Source: Doris montereyensis
Taxonomy: Eukaryota; Mollusca; Gastropoda; Nudibranchia; Dorididae
Direction of reading: 5' to 3'
Length of the DNA: 64,000 nt
Assembly (NCBI GenBank): GCA_037039925.1
Contig: JAXRKP010001739.1
Coordinates: 5,001 to 69,000 of the forward strand
Positions 1 through 48,329 of the stretch are shown piece after piece (within the stretch, counting starts at the first letter, position 1; each line of letters opens with the position of its first letter). The notes beneath the pieces were generated by a model, which saw nothing but the letters and a program-made list of their open reading frames with translations, searched no databases and had not been told where the DNA came from. Made by a program: the position numbers and the translations under genes.

Positions 1-464
1 GAAGCACGAGGAATGCTGGTAATGCAAATGTTAATAAATTAAAAGGGCCAAAATCGACTACCGGTGAAGTTTTATCAATAAGCGTGTCAGTGTCACGGCA
101 CACTGCACTCAACCTTTCAATCAAAAGACAGCCGTCGGTAGGAGGATGACTTTAAAACGACAAGACCGCTAACGAAGAAGAAGAGATCTATGATTCAGCG
201 TATGGGAGTGTGTGTTGTTTTGAGGGAGTGTGTTGTGGGCTGATAGAAATAGAAGTGCGCGCGACTTCCCTCAGTGGAAACTCGTTGGGAGAGACCACGC
301 GGGGTCTGCATTTTGGCGCGCGTGAGTAAGAGTTTTAAAACGAAAGACAATGAGCAAACAAACAGGACAGCGTCGTAATTGTGTCGCCTGTGTCAATACC
401 GTATCAAGTTTCGTTTTCCTTCATGCAGTCTGGAAATATTGTTATATTTAAATATTTGATTCAA
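1..464. other. Upstream sequence, nothing assigned
   Basis: Slightly richer in GC at 240-330 (GCGCGCGACTTCC, GGCGCGCGTGAGTAAG). The latter contains a donor-like GTGAGT, so a first exon of some plus-strand gene is conceivable but unsupported. Confidence 0.3.
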
Positions 465-675
465 TTTTACCCACATCCGCTACTAATGTCATCTCGGGGC
501 TTGTGGTTGGGTTTTGAATGTTGCCCTGTAAACAGCCAAGGGATCTTTAATGTGCACAAAATGTTGTAATCTGTACACGGGACCTCCTTTTTTATCGTCT
601 GTCTCCGATGGGACTAGTACTAGACGTCGACCCACCTACCTGGACTAGGGAGTAAGGCTTTACAGGAAAAAAAAA
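465..675 (-). mobile_element. tRNA-derived SINE (family S2), minus-strand copy
   Basis: Reverse complement of the S2 body: plus-strand CTGTAAACAGCCAAGGGATC (521-546 region), ACACGGGACCTCC (575-587), TCGTCTGTCTCCGATGGGAC and CCCACCTACCTGGACTAGG. The stretch 575-607 closely matches the 41-bp satellite monomer of 54331-64000. Confidence 0.8.
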
Positions 676-929
676 CATCGAGAAGAATTTACAACCTACC
701 GCGCCAGGGCTTGAATAAGTTGAAACCATTTGATTGAGAGTCCGACACAGAACACCAAAAGATTAGACTGTATGTACTGTATACCGATTATAAGGACCTC
801 TTACATTTTAAACTCCAAAATAAATTTAGGTTTCAGTCACACCAGCTCTTCCAGAAATCAGATAATTAATACATGACATGTGTCGTATTACTTTAACATA
901 GCAAGCATGTTATACCCCGAGTGAGGCTA

Positions 930-1548
930 CACATGTAGATAGGCATGGAAGGTACTATTCCAACTTTTTACTTTATAAAACATGTTCAAAATTGCGGCAT
1001 AGGTGGGGAAAACAATTATACTCAAAGACGGAGAAACAATGACATTTTCAACAACTAAACGTCACTTCTGGTAGAAACATTCCTCAAATGAAAACGATTT
1101 TGGGACCATTTAAAACCTATGGTTACTCTTAGTCGCCTGGCAACAGGGCCTTTGGTGAACAAAGACCGACCAACTCAGAATTATATATATTACAAGCATT
1201 TAAAACCCTGAGTGGCATCAAGTACGATTGTTAGATGTGGTTAGTATTCAATTCTGGGGTTACACAGGTAGGCGTAAAGGTACTATTCCAAGTTTTTTTA
1301 AATACCCGGTATAACCTGTTCAAAATGGCGGGCTAACTGAATGAAATGAAATGATAAATAAAGACGGGGAAACAATAAAGTTTACTTTAATCCAACGTCG
1401 CTTTAGGCAAAACATTTTCTCAAACAAAAACGATCTGAGAATGACAAGGCTAAAGCCTGCATGTAAAATATGTTTACTTTTAGTGGCCTACCAACAGAGC
1501 CTTTGACGAACAAAGATCGACAAACTCTTAATTATATATTATATAGAT
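930..1548. repeat. Old direct duplication of about 270 bp
   Basis: 930-1195 and 1262-1548 share in order AAGGTACTATTCCAA, TGTTCAAAAT, AAAGACGG..GAAACAAT, AAAACGAT, TGGC..ACCAACAGNGCCTTTG and GAACAAAGA.CGACNAACTC, then TTATATAT. Roughly a quarter or more of positions have changed, with indels. Confidence 0.75.
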
Positions 1549-2137
1549 AGATCTAGATCTAGATCTAGATAAGATTTTTAGCTCACATGTAAGACACAAC
1601 ACAAAACGAATGAGTCGTTTGGACGTATCATATTGAATTCAGGGCAGACGTCTCGCGGTCTTCTGGCGTGTGTATCACTCACCAGGTCCCAGCAAACAAA
1701 ATAAAGAAAAGCATTAATTTACCAACATTTCAAAAAACAAAAGGAAAGCTAGTTTCTCGGCGTTGGTTTTGCTGATTTTTGAGGCATTGAATTGCCTTTG
1801 ACAAACCTCTTGACTAATGACTCATGCATTGTCCGTACGACTAACCGAAAAAAAAAACAACTGAAAGTGCCGTACTCAAAGCGACACGTCTTTTTCGGTC
1901 GTTTAGTCGTGTTGATTACATGGACATATACTTATATCACTTTAAGGTCCTACAGAGTAATAAATCGTTGCGTTACTTTCTCTACGAGACTTACTCGAGA
2001 CTGGTACATTTTGGATGTGCGTTGTCTGCAACGAAAAGATAAAAAGATGCAAGGATCACCACACACACATGAAACAAAAATATGTACAAAGAAGGTGTGT
2101 GTGTGTGTGTGTGTCTGAAAGAGAGCGAGAGAGAGTT
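1549..2137. other. AT-rich sequence with short TCTAGA and GT tracts
   Basis: A perfect (ATCTAG) hexamer tract at about 1549-1570 and a GT microsatellite at 2095-2115. No gene recognised; the ORFs here lack any known domain. Confidence 0.5.
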
Positions 2138-2200
2138 CGTTTGTTTCATTGAAATTTACCATGCCCATCATATGCTCAGGATGAATTAGTGGGAAATATG
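2138..2200 (-). mobile_element. Dispersed element R1, only minus-strand copy
   Basis: Plus strand reads TTGTTTCATTGAAATTTACC, CCCATCATATG and CTCAGGATGAATTAG, the reverse complement of the R1 3' half. It lies upstream of the dynein gene. Confidence 0.7.
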
Positions 2201-2764
2201 AGTATGAGCAAAAAGTGAATGTTCTGTTTTCCACAAACGTGATAAGTTGCGGGACAGCATAGATTCTAAACTAAGGATGGGTAGACACTTAAATATCTAC
2301 TTGATGGAGCCAATATCAGCCTGTTCAGAAAGTGTCATCACACATAACAAATAAGACAAAAACACAGGAAGAGTCATCTTGAATAGCCACTTTGTCATTA
2401 GGAAATAAAGTATGAAAGCACACTAGAATTCTTTCCACAGAGTATAGCTTGAAATTGAAACACGCAATGAACCAGATACACTAACTAAAATAACTTTTAT
2501 TTTATTCACTTAAATCTCTCTTTCACACACTCTCTCAGTGTCATCCTCTTCCTTTCTCTGTCTGTCTCTCTATCTCTTCTTCGTCACTCTTCCCTCTCTC
2601 TTCGCCTATCTCAGTATCTATGATTATAATCTTACATCCACATTTTATTAAATGAGAAAGAGAAAATCATAAAACAGGAAAAAGACTTGGAAATAAAAAA
2701 ATTACAGACATGCATTTTGTATCCTTCATTGTCTTATTCTTTCGCACTCTTTAAATGGAGACTC

Positions 2765-2960
2765 GGTAGTCCAGAAATATAATGACACAAGATAATATGA
2801 AAGCCTCATAGAACAAACATGAGACAAACACAAGGAATAGACAGAAAAAAATCCTGGCCACCATGGGGATCAAACTCCGTGACCTCTGCATCGGCACTCA
2901 TCGCCTCTCCATGAAAAGAAAGCGTGCTACCAACCGAACTAACTACGCTCCTTAAAGGAG
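2765..2960 (-). mobile_element. tRNA-derived SINE, minus arm of an inverted pair
   Basis: On the minus strand: A-box-like TAGTTCGGTTGGTAGCACG (about 2930-2950), B-box-like GTCACGGAGTTTGATCCCC (about 2868-2886), then GGTGGCCAGGATTTTTTTCT and a tail to 2765. Confidence 0.75.
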
Positions 2961-3084
2961 TTTCATTAGCAAGGTCTTTCGCACGATTCGAGTCATGACT
3001 AGCAGTCATATTCACTGACAGTTCGTTCCCCAGTAGCCTAGACTACAATTTTCTCTAGATCTAAACCCAGTATTATTTAAACGA

Positions 3085-3225
3085 TGGGTGGCGACGCAGA
3101 GGTCACGGGTTCGATCCCCATGGTGGCCAGGATTTTTTTTTCTGTCTGTTCCTTGTGTTTGTCTCGTCTTTGTTCCCATGGGGCTTTCATATTATCTTGT
3201 GTCATTATATTAACTTCCAACATGC
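3085..3225 (+). mobile_element. tRNA-derived SINE, plus arm of an inverted pair, head truncated
   Basis: Begins at GACGCAGAGGTCACGGGTTC (B box GGGTTCGATCCCC at 3107-3119), then ATGGTGGCCAGGATTTTTTT and TCATATTATCTTGTGTCATT, the mirror of 2765-2895. Confidence 0.78.
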
Positions 3226-3229
3226 CCCT

Positions 3230-4260
3230 TGCCTCACTGCTTGTCTTTATCATTGAAGGAATAACTCTTAAACCCAATGTGATGATTGTTTGCGTAAGGT
3301 CTGTATAAAAAGTTTCTTGTAAGTATTTATGACTGTGGTTGCCAATAAAAGATCGACTGTGGTATGCCTATGGTGTGATTCTGTGTTTGGTAAGAACTTT
3401 ATCTAAGGATGATGCAATGAGATCTGATCTATGTGGCAGTTTTTCATGTGTTATTTGTGATAATTTATGCTCAGTGTCCCTTGTACTTCTTGAGTGTATG
3501 TGGCTTTATCAATGTCACTAAAAAAGAAGGCAAGTCTGATAGAGGTCAAGATGTGTTTGTGTTTCCCGTGCTTGTTTCCAACAACTGCCATATTATTTTA
3601 ATACCTGCCGAACTCTGTGAGATCAGTTTTTCTTTCCACATATGCACAATTCATTGATGACAAAATGATGATTCTCTAGGTAGGATCCCTACTAGATTTA
3701 ATTGAAAAACTAAAAGGGGTCAGTAAAAATCGATTGGATAAACGAAAAATCGGTTAAAAATGATTTATGCTCAAGGAAAACATGTTATATATATACATAC
3801 TTAACTTCGCAAAAAGGGAGAGGGTGGAAAAAGAACATTATAACTTAGTAATGGTTTGTGACCGCAAATTAATCTTTTCTACAGGGTGAAGTGCGATAAC
3901 CAATCTTTGAAATAAACTCATTTTCCTTAACTATGTTCGCTTAGTTTTTTAGCAATTAAATAAAAATAATGACCTAAGCAAAAAAGAGAAATATAATATA
4001 TTTATCAAAAATGCGTTTCCCCCCCAGAAAAGTTACAAATCCAAGAGAAATAATACTTTCACAGAGAACAGACAAGACGTTGATACTATGGTAGAAACAA
4101 AGACTGAGACAATCGGTATGAGAGAAGCGCTGTTATAGCGAGATAAAATAGTGTAATTTTTTATAAAAATCTCAAAGGGGCGATCAGCCACCCAGAGTCC
4201 AGCTGACCATGCTTGACCCATGACAGGTGAGCACACGTGGGTAATTAATGAGTTTTGCCG
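3230..4260. other. No feature recognised
   Basis: AT-rich; short ORFs without domains. A C-run at 4021-4025. Confidence 0.5.
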
Positions 4261-4379
4261 GCCACAATTAAGAGGGACGATTTGCTACAGAAATTCGACG
4301 CTGTAGGACAGACACACACATACGTGGCACCGAGAATGATTGAAACGGAGAATGGGGGAGAAAGGTACTAGACATACGC

Positions 4380-4529
4380 AAGATGGAGAGAAACACACAC
4401 GTACACACTTTTACTAGACTCTCTTTCGGGGTCTTGTGTGTATGTGTCTCTCTCGCCATTCTCATAGAGAGAGATATACACAAGATACCTACAACGGGAC
4501 ATATACTCATACAGCAACACAAGACAGAC

Positions 4530-4568
<39 letters not shown>

Positions 4569-4670
4569 CAAACAAGACCAAGAAAGATAAGAACGAGGAG
4601 AGAGACACACATACACATGGTACATGACTGAGATAAGACAAGAGTGAGAGAGAGAGATAGAGAGATAAGT
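4380..4670. repeat. Purine-rich simple sequence (GA, CA)
   Basis: GA tract at about 4525-4563 flanked by CACA and GAGA-rich sequence. The long antisense Ser/Leu ORFs here come from it. Confidence 0.9.
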
Positions 4671-4699
4671 CTGTAGATAAAACCATGTACATATGTACG

Positions 4700-6413
4700 C
4701 CACATAGATTTAATGTTGAATCGTTTCCATCCACCAGATTTATCTGTAATTTGTCAAAAACAGGGGAAAAATAATGAAAATGAGAAATAATAACAATAAC
4801 AACAAGGTATTACTATTAAATGTCTAAATTTATAAATTAGTCATAAAAGAAAATTGAATACAAAAGTCTATTCATAATTAACTGGGATCATAATGAATAT
4901 TGTCAGGGCCCATTAGGTCATTAATGGCAAACAGAATAGTGACCAACTCCCTTCACAATGAATGACAAATAGTGGCAAGGTCCGTCCGCCATTAATGACA
5001 AAGTGGCAAAGTCCATCCGTCATAAATGGAGAGTAGTGCTGTTCTTTAAAAAACATATAAAAAACCATGGAGATCTCAGATCTAGAATAACAATCTAGTC
5101 TAAATCTGATCCAGACAAATTGATTCTAAATTTAAGAGAATCAAGGTCAACATACAGAGATGCATCTTATAAAGTAGATCTAGATAGATTCTAGATCTAT
5201 CCCATCTTTAAATATAAATCTACCTCCACTAGATTCTACACTACTACCACACTGACTAAATTTAGATCTGGACCTCCTGATGATACTGTACATTATACCC
5301 AACCAAAGTACCCACTATTAAATAGATGTTTAATCCTACACTAAAACTACAACTGATCTAGATTCTAGATTTATTTCAAACTTGACTGCACGATCGATGC
5401 AAAGGCATGGATTGGAAGAACCATGCTAGACTTAGGATCTAGGTATATCTATTGATAGATCTGGATAGAATCTAGATCTAGTATAGATCTAGATATATTT
5501 CTAGCAAAGCTAACACTGACTATTTTTGGATGCCTCGATTAAGAGGATAACACTATTATTGGATGCATCAGATCTATTCTATCTATCCGCTACCATAGAA
5601 TAGAATCTAGATTCTAGGTTCTGTCTCGGGTTACATTTATTAACAGTACACTAAGTTGGCTAAGCTTCAGATGATTGATATAGATGAATGTTAGCAGTGG
5701 GTAAAATACTTCCACTTACCCCGGTTTACAAATAGATTCTCACCTAGATTTAGTGTAAGTGTAAACTAGACCTACATGTTCGTTCTATGTGTAAAAATCG
5801 ACCTAGAAAAGAATGTAGACAAGGCTTCCCTTCTTACTCACTAAGACTCTTAGTAAGAGTCAGTGAAAGTGAGGTGCCTTTAAGGTCGTTTTAGATCTAG
5901 TCTAGATATTATATTTTTCATGATGACGAATTAAAAATAAAGAAAAAAACAGTAAATATCCAGAGAATGGCAGGCCAATGTAATGTAGGACAACCTAACT
6001 CACCAGTCACAACGAGTAGAGTTACTATTCTTGTCTTGAAGGCCAATGTAATGTAGGCTAGGCAGGGAAATCCTTTTACCGGGACAATCCCTGCCCCCCA
6101 GTATAAGCCCGCAGTTTGAAACGTTTCATTATTCTCTTAATCAAGATTGGTTAAAACAAGTTAAGATATTTTTGTATTCAATTTTTTAAAACTGATTCGT
6201 AGAGTTAATTCCATGATAAAGTAGGATTTTTTTCATCCCATACGAAGATGAACTTTACAAAAATAATCAAATGAAAAGCACCCCCACCCTCTCGAAATAT
6301 TGTTCTGAAAATCTCTTTTGCATAACCGGAAATCGATTCTTTATTCTGTCACGAAGAGAATGATTTTGTGAGTCACATGTGGAAGGAAGTCCGGTTGATG
6401 CTGTTGGTTTCAG
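4700..6413. other. Upstream region with AGATCT/TCTAGA patches
   Basis: 5080-5640 and 5880-5915 are rich in AGATCT and TCTAGA. A 17-bp direct repeat, GGCCAATGTAATGTAGG, occurs at 5972 and 6041. No gene seen. Confidence 0.5.
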
Positions 6414-6506
6414 TCGGATTATTCCCATCTCATCAGCATCTAATTTATTTGTTTCATGACCAGAAACATATTAGTGAGGACAAAGAGTGAGACCATTGCG
6501 AGCAAA
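6414..6506 (+). other. DYNC1I: Probable 5' UTR of the dynein intermediate chain
   Basis: The sequence before the start codon has a splice-acceptor-like TTGGTTTCAG ending at 6413, so the first coding exon may begin there as the second exon of the transcript. The ATG at 6507 has A at -3 and G at +4, a good animal context. No TATA box or clear promoter was found, and the true transcription start could lie further upstream. Confidence 0.35.
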
Positions 6507-44028
<37,522 letters not shown>

Positions 44029-45141
44029 AAACAAGTCCTTACTTTTAGGAAACAAATTTACCCGATTAATAGAATGATGAAAAGAGTCAAGTGCATGTTG
44101 TATGCTTCTGTGATGTGATTTTTGTAAGCAAATCCACTTGAGAGACGTTTTCTTTTTTCTAATACTCTGTTGAACGCAATATTCTTCTAGCATCCATCAA
44201 GCATGTAGTTATATAACCTTCCCTTTGATTTCCGTATGACTGAGACTGAATCTGAACGTGACAAAACAATGTCAGTTGATTGAGTTGATTGATAACGTAG
44301 AGACGTATGCCTTTTGTTATATAATGTATTTCTTTTTTCTTTTTTTTTTTTTTGTCTTATCAATGACTTGCGCTCTCTGTTTATTGACATGTTCCTGATA
44401 CGTGATCTCTGGAGTGAATGCTTTCTCAGTTGATGAGGGAATGTTCCTCATAGAATGTCATATAAGATACGCGAAGAAGAACGTATGTTGCAAGTGTGGC
44501 TTATTTCCGATATTTCCTTGTACAAAAAGTTCTTTTTAGAGAAATTTTCTGAATGTGATCGCCTGTGTATAATTGAATTACTGTACTGTTAATAGTGTTG
44601 TGATTTGCCTTCATCTAGCTTTTTTCCCCACCTATTGGTTCACATGAGAATTTGCTGTTATTTTAATGGCCGATTGTAATTCATTGCTTCTAAGGGGTTA
44701 TTTCTATATGATAAATGTTTATGGGGGCAAAAAACAATTAACTAAAGATACAAGGTATTTTATGGTAGCTTGATATTTTGATGGAGATCAGCGGCCATCC
44801 TGCTTGGTGAACGCTACTCTTCCTGGCTTTTTTTTTCTTCTTTTTATTCTTAGTCTTAGCAAACTGTTACAATTCTGACTAAAGTTTTGCATTTACTTGT
44901 CATTTGCACGGTGTAAAAAAATATGTTTTTGTTTTGTTTTGTTTTTCTCCTTTTTTTTTCTTCATATTTTCATATTGGGAGTGGGCATCTATGCTTTGTT
45001 ATTTAACCCCAACTGTGTTACGAAGGAAGTAAAATATAATTCTACTATAGACTTAAAACATTCTTTTTTTCCATTTATATATTTACATCTAGAAAATTCT
45101 GATACCGACTCTGAACTTTAAAGTTGCAAAGTTAAAATAAA
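44029..45141 (+). other. DYNC1I: Probable 3' UTR
   Basis: AT-rich sequence after the stop with no open frame of interest. It has no clear early polyadenylation signal. The first AATAAA found is at 45136-45141. Confidence 0.4.
45136..45141 (+). terminator. Candidate polyadenylation signal AATAAA
   Basis: First canonical hexamer after the dynein stop codon, giving a 3' UTR of about 1.1 kb. It lies in an A-rich stretch, so it could be chance. Confidence 0.35.
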
Positions 45142-45475
45142 AAATTGGTCCTTTGTTAATTTATGTTCTTTAGAATTCTCTCCCTTTGCTACGTAGTAAT
45201 GATAATCTATAAATATATATTCCCTAGATTGTCCAAGGTCATTTAGAGGGGATTTGGTGCCAACTGTTCCATGTAACCTCAAATTGCTAATTTCATTAAA
45301 CAAAACATGACATGTTAAGTCATGAAAACATACCACCTATTGGCATTGTGGATTTCTATATACTCTCTGTGCGGTCTTTTAAGTTGAAAATGTTTGCAGG
45401 TAGTTTGGAGAATTTCTATACTCCATGTGTGTGTGTGTGTGTGTGTGTGTGTGATATTATTTGTAAGTGTTGACA

Positions 45476-45972
45476 GGTGTTTGTGGTGTTCATGTTGGTC
45501 TTACTTCTTTCCTGTGTGTTGGGGTGTTCATGTTGGTCTTACTTCTTTCCTGTGTATTGGTTTGTTTATGTTGGTCTTACTTCTTTCCTGTGTGTTGGTA
45601 TGTTTATGTTGGTCTTACTTCTTTCCTGTATTTTGGTTTGTTTATGTTGGTCTTACTTCTTTCCTGTGTGTTGGTATGTTTATGTTGGTCTTACTTCTTT
45701 CCTGTGTGTTGGTATGTTCATGTTGGTCTTACTTCTTTCCTGTGTGTTGGTATGTTTATGTTGGTCTTACTTCTTTCCTGTGTGTTGGTATGTTTATGTT
45801 GGTCTTACTTCTTTCCTGTGTGTTGGTATGTTTATGTTGGTCTTACTTCTTTCCTGTGTGTTGGTATGTTTATGTTGGTCTTACTTCTTTCCTGTGTGTT
45901 GGTATGTTTATGTTGGTCTTACTTCTTTCCTGTGTGTTGGTATGTTTATGTTGGTCTTACTTCTTTCCTGTG
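45476..45972 (+). repeat. 38-bp tandem array, about 13 copies
   Basis: The unit is TGTGTGTTGGTATGTTTATG followed by TTGGTCTTACTTCTTTCC. The second half is the 5' landmark of dispersed element R1, and a fuller R1 copy lies just downstream (46043). The three overlapping ORFs (MLVLLLSCVL type) are array translations. Confidence 0.97.
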
Positions 45973-46042
45973 GACATGGGAACTTTCAATGAAATCTGTC
46001 TTTCTTTCACTTGCCTTTTATTTGGCTTTGGAAGGCAAGTTT

Positions 46043-46136
46043 GGGGGGTGTTGCTGGTAGATCCTACTTCTTTCCTGTCACTCTTGCACCTATCTTTCAT
46101 GTTGCCGCTTCATCATAATTCACCCTGAGACTGAAC
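46043..46136 (+). mobile_element. Dispersed element R1, copy after the 38-bp array
   Basis: Contains GCTGGTAGATCCTACTTC, TTTCCTGTCACTC and AATTCACCCTGAGA; the 3' end is lost. Confidence 0.65.
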
Positions 46137-46164
46137 TTAAAAATGCATTGCATTAGTGCACTGA

Positions 46165-46290
46165 ACCATGGTCTTGTGGTGTCAGTGTCGCCTTATTGAT
46201 TAGTTGTCAGACTCAGCATTAGCATTGTGAGGTCCTGGGTTTGAATCCAGGTGATGCTAGGTCCCACCTCATGTTTCTTGGAAAGGCACA
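46165..46290 (+). mobile_element. tRNA-derived SINE, plus strand
   Basis: Has an A-box-like TTAGTTGTCAGACTCAGC and a B-box-like GGGTTTGAATCC (about 46228-46239), spaced as in a tRNA promoter, followed by a SINE body with TTGGAAAGGCACA. It ends where the minus-strand LINE tail begins. Confidence 0.7.
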
Positions 46291-46527
46291 TAATAATAAT
46301 AATAATAATAATGCAAAATTTATATAGCGTCCCTATCCATGAGAGTCATGCTCAGGTGCGCTTTACAAAGGCTAGCACATACATCATACAAAAGCTTACA
46401 TAATTTATTCAATATTTAATATTACTATAAAATCAAGACATGTACATACACGAAAAATTATTACAATTAAGATGAACAGTACCTAAATGACGATATGTGC
46501 TAATTACAAGATGGCCCTATACACACG

Positions 46528-46561
<34 letters not shown>

Positions 46562-47034
46562 TACACACACACACACAAATTGCAGGTGCCAAACCCCTCA
46601 CACCCCCTGATAGGTCGAAAAGTCAGTTTTAAAAGTCTCTGTGTATAAAAAAAATAGTAATAGTTAAAGAAGTCAAACTAAAAGAACTAAGAATAATTAC
46701 ATATACATGACAGTGTTAAAGGTACCATACATCAATAAAACACCAAACCCTTAACACGGGTTATAGAAAATGCCAATAAGTTAAATATTATGTGAGTCGA
46801 AAGTGAAGCGGAACAACTCTGTTTTAAGTGATTGTTTAAAAGAAGGAAGGTTGTACAGTTTCTAGTTTTAACTGACAAAGAATTCCATATAGCTGGGGCC
46901 GAAAAGGTGAAAGAACGTTCGAGAAATTTGGTCTTAGGGACGCTTCTTTTTAGTTGCAAAGATTGGGATGATCTAAGCCTCATTTCCTCACACAACTCAG
47001 ATGCAAAGGGTGCCACTTCCATTACTTCCAACAC
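46288..47034 (-). mobile_element. 3' fragment of a CR1/L2-like LINE, minus strand
   Basis: The minus-strand frame from 47034 reads SFTFSAPAIWNSLSVKTRN, the typical C-terminal end of a non-LTR reverse transcriptase ORF (AFSxxxPxLWNSLP). Its 3' end on the minus strand has TTTGTAAAGCGCACC followed by ACGCTATATAAAT-like sequence and an ATT microsatellite (46290-46311), the same tail type as the element at 11825-12567. A CA/TG microsatellite (about 46527-46577) sits in it. Confidence 0.8.
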
Positions 47035-47345
47035 TGGGGACTCGATGGTCCAGCGACAAGGTATCGGCCTCTCAACCCAAAGGTTGTGGGTTCATGCCTA
47101 ACAGTGATGTGTTCAAACATTTTGTTTTCTCCATATATTTTTTCAGAGTAAAGCTCACCACTCTGGTCCAGGTAGGTGGATTGCCACCTGATCTCATGGC
47201 AAATGGTAATAACAAGGAGATCCTGTGTGTACATCACACCATTGTCTGCACATTATAAAGATCCATTTTTTACAGGGCAGTTCGGGAAAAAATTTAAAAA
47301 TCATACCAAAAGCCCCAAGATCACCTTAGTTGTGGATGTGGGTAA
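47035..47345 (+). mobile_element. tRNA-derived SINE (family S2), copy 1
   Basis: Head GGGGACTCGATGGTCCAGCG with a B-box-like GTGGGTTCATGCC, body with CTGGTCCAGGTAGGTGGATT, GGAGATCCTGTGTGTACA and AAAGATCC, and end with ACCTTAGTTGTGGATGTGGG. The same family is found at 47633 and, reversed, at 465-675. Confidence 0.78.
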
Positions 47346-47399
47346 AAATACCCATGGCGGTTATGGTGGGGGGGGGGGGGGGGGGGCATATGAATTGAA

Positions 47400-47580
47400 A
47401 TTTGATGCCATGCATAGAAATCAACTCAAATGGTTTGGACAGGTAAACGGTATGAATGATAAGGGAAGAGCTCAATTTAGATAAAAGGCTGAAACCGAAA
47501 GTAAAAGACCAAAAGGCAGATCACAGAGAAAGTGCAAAGAAGGTATAAAAGAGGCATTGAAGCAAAGAGGTTTAATCTTA
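47400..47580 (+). mobile_element. Fragment of a second non-LTR retrotransposon
   Basis: Reads HRNQLKWFGQVNGMNDKGRA and, after a stop, KRPKGRSQRKCKEGIKEAL. This is the pattern LxWFGHVxRM...GRPxxRW...LK seen at the C-terminus of many LINE reverse transcriptase ORFs. Short and broken. Confidence 0.6.
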
Positions 47581-47632
47581 GAGAAGGAAACATAAAATGT
47601 CAGGGCAGGGTAACCTGGTCATTTCGTGCATA

Positions 47633-47900
47633 TAGGGACTCTGTCGTCCAGAGGCAAGGTGTCGGCCTCTCAACCAAAAGGCAGCGTCAACAGTTGAAAA
47701 AAAAAAAAATTTCGAGCAAAATCTACCCCTATGGTCCAGGTAGGTGGATCAATACCTAGTCCCATCGAAGGTGGACGGAAAAAAGGAGGTCCTGTGTGCA
47801 GATCACAACACTGCATGTTAAAGATCCCTTGGCTGTTTACAAGGCAGTCTGGGCAAGTCCAAAATCCTACCAAAACCCCTGTGATCACCTTAGTATGTGA
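47633..47900 (+). mobile_element. tRNA-derived SINE (family S2), copy 2
   Basis: Head GGGACTCTGTCGTCCAGAGG, body GGTCCAGGTAGGTGGATCAA, CGGAAAAAAGGAGGTCCTGT, TTAAAGATCCCTTGGCTGTT, end CTGTGATCACCTTAGTATG. The B box is interrupted by a poly-A run. Confidence 0.78.
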
Positions 47901-48034
47901 GTAAATCAAATCAAATCGTGCCACAGACTGAAAGTGGAAGGTAGGATAGGAAATGATAGAGAAAGAAAGAAACAATCGCAGTGAAAATTGTATCTAAGCT
48001 GGCTGTGACTGAAACTGAAACTGATGATGAATAA

Positions 48035-48235
48035 TGATGACATGAAATAATATTGTAATCCTGTAGGACAAGAGAAAACAAATACAAAGGAATAGACAGA
48101 CAAACATCCTTGGACACCAATAGAGTCAAACCATCATTTGTTTCCGTCTATTTGTTTTTTGTTTGTCTCGTCTTTGTTCCTACGGCGCTTCAATATTACT
48201 TTATGTCCTTCTTCATCACCTCACTGTTTGCGTAT
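48035..48235. repeat. Inverted repeat made from two SINE 3' parts
   Basis: AATATTGTAATCC...GACAAGAG...AAAGGAATAGACAGACAAAC (left) pairs with TTTCCGTCTATTTG...TTTGTCTCGTCTTTGTTCC...GCGCTTCAATATT (right). The sequence matches the 3' part of the SINE pair at 2765-3225. Confidence 0.7.
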
Positions 48236-48329
48236 CCATGTACAATTCCAGTGGAACCTCTGAAATCAGGAATCAAAAATGCCAGGGAACGGAAATGTTT
48301 TTTCTACATACTTTACATCTCGATACGGG

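Noticed and set aside
45394..46128. Three overlapping hydrophobic ORFs (LVLLLSCVLVCLCWSYFFPV type) that look like membrane proteins
   Set aside because: The 38-bp array is open in three frames because its unit length is not a multiple of three; hydrophobicity comes from T-rich codons.
46165..46290. Functional tRNA gene
   Set aside because: A-box and B-box-like motifs are present, but the cloverleaf stems do not form and the sequence continues into a SINE body.
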